NCBI GenBank assembly: GCA_944389425.1
Contig: CALXMH010000004.1
Coordinates: 32,001 to 96,000 of the forward strand
Length of the DNA: 64,000 bases
Reading direction: 5' to 3'
Source: an uncultured Clostridia bacterium
GTDB taxonomy: Bacteria > Bacillota > Clostridia > TANB77 > CAG-508
Under the pieces are notes generated by a model. The model did no database searches. It was not told the DNA's origin and saw nothing but the letters and a program-made list of their open reading frames with translations. A program made the translations under genes and the position numbers. Positions 10,104 through 18,172 of the stretch are shown piece by piece; position 1 is the first letter of the stretch, and each line of letters starts with the position of its first letter.

Positions 10104-10632
10104 TTGTACAACAGAAATGATTGCTATGACAAGAGCAAATAATAAATTTGAAGAAAAAGGAGCTTGCTTACTTGGATTAAGTGTGGATAGTAATAGTTCT
10201 CATTTGGCATGGGTGTTTGATATATATTGTAAAACAGGAATTAGGATATCATTTCCAATAATAGCAGATAGAAATGGAAGTATTGCAAGAAAATATGGAA
10301 TGATATCTACAAGTATAAGCAATAGTGAAACTGTAAGAAATGTGTACATAATAGATGATAAAGGAGTAATAAGGGCTATTTTAGTATATCCAATGACAAT
10401 AGGAAGATGCATACCAGAAATTTTAAGAATATTAGAAGCGGCACAAGCAGTAGATAAATGTGGAGGAGCAACACCAGCAAACTGGATGCCAAATTGTCCT
10501 ATGATTCAACCAATACCACAAACAATGAATGAATTAAAAGAAAGAATAAAAGAAATAGAAAAACAAAATAACGGAATAGGCTGGTATTTAAGCTTTAAAC
10601 CACAATGCAATGTAAATAATAAAACATGTTAA
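10104..10632 (+). pseudogene. Peroxiredoxin, C-terminal fragment beyond the element
   Basis: Continues the gene begun at 5617: V-C-TTEMIAMTRANNKFEEKGACLLGLSVD ... FPIIADRNGSIARKYGM ... RNVYIIDDKGVIRAILVYP, the AhpC/Prx6 fold with its C-terminal 1-Cys-Prx extension (ATPANWMPNC). The peroxidatic Cys is TGT 10105-10107. The element's right arm also happens to encode Y-F-T-P before it, so a GTG at 10087 could start a fragment that keeps FTPVC but lacks the first beta strands. It is probably non-functional until the element leaves. Confidence 0.85.
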
Positions 10633-10659
10633 AGAAAAAAAGTCGTAGGAAAAATGTGT

Positions 10660-10696
10660 AAGATAATCACAAAAGTCCTTTGACTTTTGTGATATA
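10660..10696 (+). terminator. Terminator after the peroxiredoxin
   Basis: ATCACAAAAGTC / GACTTTTGTGAT inverted repeat with a CTTT loop, about 30 bases after the stop codon. The T-tract is weak. Confidence 0.6.
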
Positions 10697-10727
10697 GTAT
10701 AGAACAAAAATCAACATTAGAAAATCA

Positions 10728-10817
10728 ATGTCGGATTTTAGAGAAGATGATTGGCTTACAAATGTGCCATTATATTGCATTGGAAATATTGAAAAGATTG
10801 TAAAGAATCAAATATGA
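10728..10817 (+). other. Short ORF or gene remnant
   Basis: ATG 10728 opens a 29-codon frame (MSDFREDDWLTNVPLYCIGN...) ending TGA at 10815-10817. No ribosome site precedes it. It looks like a degraded tail of a larger gene. Low support. Confidence 0.2.
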
Positions 10818-10825
10818 AAAAAGTG

Positions 10826-10854
10826 TTGAAAAATTTTGAGAGTTAGAATATAAT
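10826..10854 (+). promoter_or_regulatory. Promoter of the DGR target transcript
   Basis: TTGAAA (10826-10831), 17-base spacer, TATAAT (10849-10854), placed ~35 bases before a leader-peptide start. Confidence 0.8.
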
Positions 10855-10888
10855 AGAAAATAATAAATTTATAAAAGAGGTAGAAAAT

Positions 10889-10942
10889 ATGAACAAAAAC
10901 GCTGTAACCCTTGCTGCTGTATACACACACACACACAGGTAA
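10889..10942 (+). CDS. 17-residue leader peptide ending VYTHTHR
   Basis: ATG 10889 with an AGAGG site; MNKNAVTLAAVYTHTHR then TAA. The ACACAC tract encodes the Thr-His run. A homologous 17-residue peptide, MIKMAESGLGVHTHTHR, occurs at 38661 before the second pilin-like gene. Size, C-terminal sequence and distance to the following hairpin are conserved while the N-terminal halves differ, which argues for translation. It is probably an attenuation leader. Confidence 0.6.
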   Translation: MNKNAVTLAAVYTHTHR

Positions 10943-10983
10943 TTTATTAAAAAAATTAAATAGGAGAAATATATAGAGTTATT

Positions 10984-11028
10984 AGACATATGAACTTAGC
11001 TAAGCAGGCTAGGTTTATATGTCTTTTT
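10984..11028 (+). terminator. 17-bp hairpin plus T-tract (attenuator) before the DGR target
   Basis: AGACATATGAACTTAGC pairs along all 17 positions (including G-T pairs) with GCTAGGTTTATATGTCT, followed by TTTTTG. It lies between the leader peptide and the coding sequence, so it acts as an intrinsic terminator that the target must escape. A covarying copy occurs at 38756-38799. Confidence 0.8.
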
Positions 11029-11050
11029 GTGTTGCTTTTAAAAGTAGCCG

Positions 11051-11082
11051 CCCGAAAACTTAATATATATTAAGTTTTCGGG
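11051..11082. repeat. 32-bp perfect palindrome in the target leader
   Basis: CCCGAAAACTTAATAT followed by its exact reverse complement, flanked by GTAGCCG and CTACTCTACAAAA. The flanks AGCCGCCC and GGGCT-N-CTCTACAAAA recur around a different inverted repeat at 38836-38960. Confidence 0.75.
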
Positions 11083-11115
11083 CTACTCTACAAAATTAAG
11101 GAGGAGAGATTACAT

Positions 11116-13718
11116 ATGAAAAGGAATAGACGGAATAACTTTAATAGCATTAATTATAACTATAATTGTATTATTAATATTGGCAGGAGTGGCAATTTCT
11201 ACTATTTCACGGACAAGGTAATATAATAAAAAATGCCGAAAATGCAGTTGAGCAAAGTAAAATTGCATCAAAGAAAACAGATATAGAACTGGAAATATTG
11301 GATAGAACCATAACAGAGCAAGGTAGCATAAGTATAGAAGATATAATAGAAGAACTAGAAAATGCGGGTATAATAGAACCAGGAGAAGCAAATCCCGATA
11401 ATGGACAGGTAAAAACAGAGCCAGATGGATATGTGTATGAAATAACAGAAGATGGAAATGGAAATTGGAAAGTAGAATATGTAGGAAAAGGAGAAATAGA
11501 AAGACCAGAAATAACAATAAGTATATTTGCAAATCCAACAGGGATAACAAATAAGGTAACATTAACAGTAATATCTAAATCAGAAGCTGGAATAAAAAGT
11601 TTAGTTTCATCAATAGGAGAAACAAAGACATATGGAGATGGAACAAATGAAATAAACGAAAGTTTTGAGATAACAGCAAATGGAACATATACATTTACAG
11701 TAGAAAATAATAATGGAACACAAATAAGTAAAGAAATAACAATAAATAACATACTAGAAGGAATAATACAAATAAGATCAAATACAACAATGCCAACAAA
11801 AGATAATGTGCAAGTAACAATAACATGGCCAGAGGGAAGCGAAAGAGGAATAAAGGAAATAAAAGTAGGAAACAATAGCTGGCAAAGTGCAAGTGGAGAT
11901 ACAAGTGTTGTAGAGGTAATGGAAAATTGTACAGTAGTGGCAAGAGTAAGTAATAATGAAGGAGAAATAACACAAGCAAGTATAACAATAAGCAATATAG
12001 ACAAAACATATCCAAGTATTGTAGCAAATGAAACAGAAGAGATATTATATGGAGAAAAAGTTAATGTAAGTAATTATTTTGAAATAACATCAAATGGGAA
12101 AGCAGAAATTATTAATATAGAATACAGAGATGAAAATAACAATCAAATAGAAAATACTTCCGGCTTGCAAGAAGGAGAACATAAAATAAAATGCACAGTA
12201 ACAAAAGAGACTGGATTATCAGCAGAAAAGACAATAACAATAGCAGTAAAACAAATAGTAAATGAGCCACAATTAACAGAAGGAATGATACCAGTAAAAT
12301 ACAATAAAGAAAGTAAAAAATGGGTAATATGCGAAAAAACAGATAAAGACTGGTATAGCTATACAGAAACGGACAAAAAATGGGCAAATGTAATGTTATG
12401 TGATGGAAAATATAATGAAAGTACACCAGTAGGAACAGAAGTAGAAGAAAAAGATTTAGGAAGTATGTTTGTATGGGTACCAAGATATGCATATAAAATA
12501 ACAAGTGGATACCATAGTACAAGTGGAAGTATAGATGTAAAATTTGTAAATGGAACAGAATATGATTATATAGATGAAGAAGGAATAAGGCAAACAGCCA
12601 AAAGAGGAACAGATAGTGGAGTAATAACAACAAGTGGATATACAGATTATATAGTACACCCAAGTTTTACAAATGGAAATGGAACATATGATTATGGAGA
12701 ATGGGATAAAGAAATAAAAGGAATATGGGTAGCAAAATTCCAAGCAGGAATATATACAACAACAGAAGATACAAACCAAAAAGTAACAATAGGGTCAACA
12801 AGTATATATTATCCAGTATTTAAAGGAAGAAAATTTGCATACAATTATTTAGACGTGTCACAATGCTATAATTTAAGCTTGGCATTAGATGATAGTAATA
12901 ATCCATATGGATTGTCAACAAAAGCAAATAGCCATTTAATGAAGAGTAGTGAATGGGGAGCAGTAGCATATTTATCAATAAGTAAATATGGATATTCAGG
13001 AGGAACAGCAAATGCAAGTACAGAAAAATACAAAAATAATGTAAGCTTAGTAAGTTCAGCAGATATAACCAAAAGCCCAGTAACACATCCAAACAATTCT
13101 TCAAGGAAAATAACAGCAATAACCGGATATAGTGCAAATGGAGGAAAGACAGCACAAAATATAATAAAATCATACACAAATCCAAATAGTAGTTTTACAG
13201 ATGTAATAACAAATACAAGTACATCATATGCATGGAATTATACAGATACAAATAGTGATGTAGGAGCAGGAACAAAATCTAGCACAACAGGAAATATATA
13301 TGGAATATATGATATGGGAGGATGTTTAGCAGATTATGTATCAGCATATATAAAGAATGGAAATACACAAACATATGGAAGTGCATTTGCAACAAATGTA
13401 TCAACAAGATTAGCAACAGCATATCCATCAACAGCATGCACAAGTTCAGGAGTATATGATTTTAATACAGCATATCCAGGATTTAATAGAATGTTTGGAG
13501 ATGCCACATATGAAACATCAGCAAAATGTGGAGACAATTCAGGATGGTTTGGACAAAACCTAGAAGCAGATGTTAACAACTCATCAGGAGACGAAAGTTT
13601 CTTCCCACGTGGTGGTTATTGGAATCATACCGGTAATGTCGGTTTATGCGGACTGAGTGACAATAATGGGACTGCGTATTGGAGTTACGGTTTCCTACCG
13701 GTCCTAGTTGTCGAGTAG
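11116..13718 (+). CDS. DGR target: pilin-like surface protein with C-terminal variable lectin-like domain, two CGG +1 shifts
   Basis: About 866 residues from ATG 11116 (AAGGAGG upstream). CGG at 11131 and at 11210 each break the frame. Reading CGGA as Gly gives MKRNR-G-ITLIALIITIIVLLILAGVAISTIS-G-QGNIIKNAENAV, a type IV prepilin-like signal and helix whose pattern matches the intact paralogue at 39082 (KNGITLIALVITIIVLL, TGQENIIGNAENAV). Repeated Ig-like beta domains follow (residues ~110-330). The C-terminal third is an FGE/C-type-lectin-like fold (IYGIYDMGG ... SFFPRGGYWNH ... YGFLPVLVVE). The last 41 codons are the variable repeat. The first Gly is the expected prepilin cleavage glycine. 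Confidence 0.88.
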
Positions 13719-13722
13719 CACT
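13595..13722 (+). repeat. DGR variable repeat (VR)
   Basis: 128 bases matching the template repeat at 13883-14010 except at 7 positions: 13617 T, 13626 C, 13633 G, 13657 G, 13672 C, 13677 T, 13684 G. Every one is A in the template. They change AAT or GAT codons to TAT, CAT, GGT, AGT, ACT, TAT and AGT. The repeat covers the 3' end of the target including its TAG stop. Confidence 0.97.
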
Positions 13723-13882
13723 TTGAACTTTCCTTGCCCCTAGTCCCCTTTTAAGCTGAGAAAAGCAATCTGGGCAGACTAGAACTTGGAGTTTTGAAAA
13801 GTAGAGTAAAGGATATTATCTAGATTTTTCTAGCACTAATATTAGGGATTAAACTGGCGCAGTCTAAGTGTCGTGTGAAGCT
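13719..13882 (+). other. Spacer between VR and TR, predicted RNA structure
   Basis: No ORF. CTAGT/ACTAG and CTTTT/AAAAG pairings form a hairpin around 13740-13790. TTGCCCCT (13734-13741) after the VR is the reverse complement of AGGGGCAA after the TR. It is probably the VR recognition hairpin plus the 5' part of the template RNA. Confidence 0.45.
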
Positions 13883-14010
13883 AAGTTTCTTCCCACGTGG
13901 TGGTAATTGGAATAATACCGATAATGTCGGTTTATGCGGACTGAATGACAATAATGGGAATGCGAATTGGAATTACGGTTTCCTACCGGTCCTAGTTGTC
14001 GAGTAGCACT
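13883..14010 (+). repeat. DGR template repeat (TR)
   Basis: 128-base non-coding copy of the VR with AAT codons at the variable positions (GGTAATTGGAATAATACC, GAATGACAATAATGGGAATG). All VR differences are adenine-to-N, the signature of DGR mutagenic retrohoming. It has the same orientation as the VR, lies 160 bases beyond it, and is opposite in direction to the RT gene. Confidence 0.97.
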
Positions 14011-14092
14011 CTGATACAATGAATAAATAAATTATTCAAATAAGTCGAGAGGGGCAAATGTTCAAGGACTTTGCCGGGTGATATTGTATCAA
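14011..14092 (+). ncRNA. Structured 3' part of the DGR template RNA
   Basis: Directly after the TR, GATACAAT (14012-14019) pairs with ATTGTATC (14084-14091). Inside, GGCAAA pairs with TTTGCC. RNA 3' of the TR is known to be needed for DGR cDNA priming, and this closed structure fits that role. Confidence 0.6.
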
Positions 14093-14186
14093 AGAAGTTT
14101 AATTCCTTTAACATAATTTAAATGTTATAAACACATAAACAGCATGTTTCGTTTTAGTAGTAAAATGGCGAAATTCCGAAATTGCG

Positions 14187-14221
14187 AAAACCCGAAGTAT
14201 ATACTTTATACTTCGGGTTTT
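14187..14221. terminator. Bidirectional terminator at the 3' end of the DGR RT gene
   Basis: AAAACCCGAAGTATA / TATACTTCGGGTTTT inverted repeat. The RT stop codon (14206-14208) lies in its loop. Confidence 0.8.
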
Positions 14222-15328
14222 ATATTTTTCATATCTTCAACTAATTGATTTTGAATTTTAGAAAAAGCAGAATTATTATATAAAAAATCACACTTTCCTA
14301 AAACTTTTTGTTGCAATGTATAAGAATTACAATATGAAGAATGACCAAGCCAGGAATTAATTCTTTGCACGGTAAGTGGAATATTAAGAGTACGATTTTT
14401 ATAAGATTTGTTCCATTTTTTAACATGTCTTTTAATGCGCTTTTTTGACGAGTTTCTAAGTAGCCTATGTGTTGCAAATATTCTATATCCGCAAAAATCA
14501 ACACCCATTTTATTTGGATAATACTTAGATTTGTGGTTTAATTCTAAATGCAAATTTTCCTTTAAAAAATTAGAAATATTTTCTTTAATTAAAATACAAG
14601 ATTCTTTATCCTTTAAAAGTAATATAAAATCATCCATATACCTAACATATTCATGAATATGTAGTTCTCTTTTAATATATTGATCAAGTTCATTTAAATA
14701 TATATTTGCAAAATATTGGCTTGAATAATTTCCAATTGGAATACCGTACTGAACTTTCATTTATGTAAAATGGATTGTTTTCATATATAATTTTTTTGCT
14801 AAAATTAAGCAATGCTTTATCTGTTATATATTTTTTTAATATATTAAATAATATATTTGGGTCTATACTATTAAAATATTTTTTTATATCACATTTTAAA
14901 ATATAAAAATCAGGATATTTTTTCTTGTAAGTTCTTATCATTTTTTCAATTTCTAAGGCAGCTGCATGTGTGCCTTTTTCTGGTAAGCATGCAAAACTTG
15001 TGCTAATAAATTTTGGCATAATATATGGTTTAATAAATTCTTCAACATACCATTGGTGTACAACTCTATCTCTGTATGGAAGAGAATGTATTATTCTTTC
15101 TTTTGGTTCATATACTTTAAAATTTCTATATTTACCAATTTTGTATGTTCCATTTTTAATTTGTGTTATTAGAGAAATAATATTACTTTCTAAATTTAAA
15201 TCAAATTGCATTACTTCGTTTTTATAAGTCTTATTTTTCTTAGCTCTGTTATGAGCTTCAACAAATTTTTTAAATGTTAAGTTCTTGTAAAATACATTTT
15301 TTATCTTTTTTGGCACGATACAATCCAA
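14206..15328 (-). CDS. DGR reverse transcriptase, read through a CGG +1 frameshift
   Basis: Retroelement RT of about 373 residues that copies the TR with adenine infidelity. N-terminal RT blocks (KKTYKNEVMQF, PYRDRVVHQWYVEEFIKPY, CDIKKYFNSIDP with the first catalytic Asp) lie before CGG (minus strand, 14746-14744). Reading GGT at 14745 joins NESSV to GIPIGNYSSQYFANIYL, the DGR-type block 4 motif, then EYVRYMDDF with the catalytic DD pair. The zero frame ends 18 codons after CGG and lacks the YMDD. The 5' end overlaps the Avd gene. TTG 15328 or GTG 15316 are possible starts. Confidence 0.92.
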
Positions 15329-15660
15329 CCTCCAAGCATATTACATATATCTGTAACCATTTGGCTCCAAGTAGCATAGTTTTTGTTTGAAATATAGTGA
15401 TATCTATATGAAAGCCTAATATGTACTTTAAGAAGACTTAAATTAACATCTAATTCACGCAAATATTTTAATTTTTCTTGTGCACCATATGTTTTTATAG
15501 CATACATAAGAACCCTAAGCCCACTATATACAGCACGCTTAATTTCCTCTACAAGTGAGAAACGTTCAGATTTAGGATATTTCCTAACAATATCGTTTGT
15601 ATATAAAATTAATTCCATATACTTTTGATAAATTAATAAATTTTGATTTTGTTTACTCAT
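15301..15660 (-). CDS. avd: DGR accessory variability protein (Avd), four-helix bundle
   Basis: 119 residues, basic and almost wholly helical, of the four-helix-bundle/bAvd family (LVEEIKRAVYSGLRVLMYAIKT, LRELDVNLSLLKVHIRLSYRYHYISNKNYATWSQMVTDI). Avd forms a barrel pentamer that binds RT and RNA during mutagenic homing. It begins at ATG with an AGGAG site, overlaps the RT start by 28 bases and is transcribed with it. Confidence 0.9.
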   Translation of the reverse strand: MSKQNQNLLIYQKYMELILYTNDIVRKYPKSERFSLVEEIKRAVYSGLRVLMYAIKTYGAQEKLKYLRELDVNLSLLKVHIRLSYRYHYISNKNYATWSQMVTDICNMLGGWIVSCQKR

Positions 15661-15825
15661 AAAAATCTCCTAACTATACAATATTTTACATATATTATAA
15701 ACTAACTAAATGTTAAAGGCAATTAAATAAAAATGTGTTTTTTTAAACATTTAAACATTAATAAACTATTGAAAACTAAAAAAAGTTAGTATAAAATAAG
15801 AGGCAATATAGGGGAGGTATTTTGT

Positions 15826-16779
15826 ATGAGAGAAGAGTTTAAAAAAATTGAAGAATTAGAAGGATTTAAGGATTTGAGAATGGTTGATAATTTTTACCAA
15901 ACTTCAAGCTTTTTTCCAATGCCTACTACTGAAATTGGAACATTAAGTGAAAATGGAAAAACTAATATTGGTTCATATTCATTATGTTTTCCATATTACA
16001 TTGCAGGAAAAGATTATTATGCTATGCTTCTTTGTTGTAGAAATAGCTCAAATACCGCAAAAAATATTTTAAGAACAGGAAAATGCTCTATTAATTTTAT
16101 AACAGACAAAAGAAAATACTTTAAAGAAGCAGTGCGTTTAGGTTACCCAGGGGAAACAACAGATGAAAAAATGAAAGATTGTATTTTTACATTAGTTGAT
16201 GGAAAAAGAGCCAGAGAAAAACCAAATGAACAATTTCCTAAAATTATTAAAGAAGCATTTCAAGTTTTTGAATGTACATGGGTAAAAGAATTAGACAATG
16301 CACAAGATGATAAAGTTCAAGACGAGTATTTGCCACCATACCACAATTTTAATGGTATAACAAGTCCACATGGAGCCCATTTTATATTAAAAATAGATAA
16401 TATATTAATAAAAGATAAATATTATAATTCTATTGTAAATGGTGTTACTGCTTCAAGCTTTCCATCTGTTCCTGTTGATTATGGATATAGAGATAGTAAA
16501 AATTTTTGGTATACAAGATTTAAAAGACCAATAGCAGAACCAATACCAGAAACTAAGGGAATAAGCTTAGACACTGTAAAATATGCCGCATCTAGAATTG
16601 ATGATAAAGTTAAATTTACAGATGAAGCATGTATGAAACTTATAAAAGTTCCAAGAGTATTTTTAAATACTGTTTTAAAAGGATGTGTTGCATGGGCAAA
16701 AGAAAATGGTGTTGAATTGATAACTGAAAAAGAAATGGATATAATTAATGATAAAAGGAACAAAGAAAAACAAAGATAA
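15826..16779 (+). CDS. Flavin-reductase-like split-barrel flavoprotein
   Basis: 317 residues of the FMN-binding split-barrel family (TEIGTLSENGKTNIGSYSLCFPYYIAGKDYYAMLLCCRNSSNTAKNILRTGKCSINFI). The substrate is unknown. GGGGAGG lies upstream of ATG 15826. The next gene starts 17 bases downstream, so they are probably co-transcribed. Confidence 0.75.
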   Translation: MREEFKKIEELEGFKDLRMVDNFYQTSSFFPMPTTEIGTLSENGKTNIGSYSLCFPYYIAGKDYYAMLLCCRNSSNTAKNILRTGKCSINFITDKRKYFKEAVRLGYPGETTDEKMKDCIFTLVDGKRAREKPNEQFPKIIKEAFQVFECTWVKELDNAQDDKVQDEYLPPYHNFNGITSPHGAHFILKIDNILIKDKYYNSIVNGVTASSFPSVPVDYGYRDSKNFWYTRFKRPIAEPIPETKGISLDTVKYAASRIDDKVKFTDEACMKLIKVPRVFLNTVLKGCVAWAKENGVELITEKEMDIINDKRNKEKQR

Positions 16780-16796
16780 TAGAAAGAGGAATTAAA

Positions 16797-17690
16797 ATGA
16801 ATATAGAAAAAATATATTTTGAGACACAAGATAATGCAAGATTAGTTGGACTACTACACAAAGGTTCTAAAACAGATAAAGTAATTATATCAGTCCATGG
16901 TATGACAAGCGATTGCTTAAAAAGAAGAGATGATATAATAGCAAGAACTATGACAGAAAATAATATAGACTTTTTTAGTTTTAACAATAGAGGACATGAT
17001 GTAATATCATATCTTACAAAGGAAATGCAAGGAATAAATGCAAAACAAAAAGCAGGAACTGCTTATGAAGATGTTCAAGATTCATATTTTGATATAAAAG
17101 CTGCAATAGATCAAATGTTAGAACTAGGATATAAAGAAATTATTCTACAAGGACATAGTTTGGGATGCACAAAAATAGTTTACACATATAATAAATTTAT
17201 TACTAAGAGTGAAGAAAAATATTTAGATAGCATAAAAGCAGTAATATTACTTTCATTGGTAGATATTCCAAAAGCACAAAAAATTAATCTAGGAGACAAT
17301 TACGATTTTATGATAGAATACGCACAAAAAAGAGAAGAAGATGGAAGAAAATATCATCTAATGCCAAATGAAAGTTTTATACACCCAATAAGTGTAAAAT
17401 CATATCTTAGATATTTTAGAGATAATGAAGAAATAAACTTTGCACAATATAGTAATGAAGAATATGAATATCCAGAATTAAATAATATAAAGGTGCCATT
17501 GTTTATGAGATGGGGAACAGTGTTTGAAATGATAGAACAACCAGCAAGTGAACTTGCTCAAATTTTAAATAAAAAAATTACAAACTCTAAAAAGGATATA
17601 GGCTATATAGAAGGAGCTAACCATGGATATTCACAAAAAGAACAAATTGTAGCAGATGAAATGTTAAGCTTTTTAAATAAAAATATATAA
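16797..17690 (+). CDS. Alpha/beta hydrolase
   Basis: 297 residues. The oxyanion region VHGMTSDCLKRRDD and nucleophile elbow QGHSLGCTK (Ser about residue 121) define an alpha/beta hydrolase; the terminal His is in EGANHGYSQ. It is probably an esterase or acyl hydrolase of unknown substrate, paired with the upstream flavoprotein. Confidence 0.85.
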   Translation: MNIEKIYFETQDNARLVGLLHKGSKTDKVIISVHGMTSDCLKRRDDIIARTMTENNIDFFSFNNRGHDVISYLTKEMQGINAKQKAGTAYEDVQDSYFDIKAAIDQMLELGYKEIILQGHSLGCTKIVYTYNKFITKSEEKYLDSIKAVILLSLVDIPKAQKINLGDNYDFMIEYAQKREEDGRKYHLMPNESFIHPISVKSYLRYFRDNEEINFAQYSNEEYEYPELNNIKVPLFMRWGTVFEMIEQPASELAQILNKKITNSKKDIGYIEGANHGYSQKEQIVADEMLSFLNKNI

Positions 17691-17696
17691 AATAAA

Positions 17697-17736
17697 AAAG
17701 GCATATAAATTTTAAATTATATGTCTTTTAATTTTC
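17697..17736 (+). terminator. Terminator after the hydrolase
   Basis: AGGCATATAA / TTATATGTCTTTT hairpin ending in a T-rich tract. Confidence 0.7.
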
Positions 17737-17782
17737 ACAAAATAAAGATAAAAAACATATTATACTCCTAAGGAGGATAAAA

Positions 17783-18136
17783 ATGTTAGACTTTATTTTA
17801 TTTGGCGTTTTATGGACATTTGCAATTTATGGATTTATTGAAATTATAAAAACAATATATTTTGTTTTAATACATACAAAATTAAAAAGTGATGGAATTT
17901 ATTTAATACTTGCGGTTAAAAATCAAGAGGAAAAAATAGAAGGAGTTTTAAGGAGCATTTTATTTAGGTTTATTTATGGAAGAGAAGAAAATATAAATGA
18001 TATTATTGTAACAGATTTAGGCTCAAAAGATAATACCCCTATAATATTAGAAAAACTTGGAAAGGATTATGATTCGATAGAAATTTTAAGCTGGAAGGAA
18101 TGTAAAGAACTAATTGAAAAATTAAATGAAAAATGA
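17783..18136 (+). CDS. Small membrane-anchored protein resembling a truncated GT2 domain
   Basis: 117 residues with one N-terminal membrane helix (residues ~3-30), then a short alpha/beta segment (LILAVKNQEEKIEGVLRSILFR, DIIVTDLGSKDNTPIILEKLGKDY) resembling the N-terminal strands of glycosyltransferase-2 folds, but with no catalytic part. AAGGAGG precedes the ATG. Function unknown. Confidence 0.65.
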   Translation: MLDFILFGVLWTFAIYGFIEIIKTIYFVLIHTKLKSDGIYLILAVKNQEEKIEGVLRSILFRFIYGREENINDIIVTDLGSKDNTPIILEKLGKDYDSIEILSWKECKELIEKLNEK

Positions 18137-18172
18137 TAAACTAATGTAAGTAATAAAAAAGAGAGGATACAT

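Noticed and set aside
10921-10937. AC repeat as part of a CRISPR or tandem-repeat array
   Set aside because: Only one short dinucleotide tract per leader, placed in a conserved peptide frame.
12112-12663. Long minus-strand Leu-rich frames over the DGR target and similar frames elsewhere
   Set aside because: They are shadows of A/T-rich coding sequence on the other strand, without ribosome sites or family motifs.
13595-14010. VR/TR pair as a simple tandem duplication
   Set aside because: All seven differences are at template adenines and an RT plus Avd are adjacent; a duplication would not show such bias.
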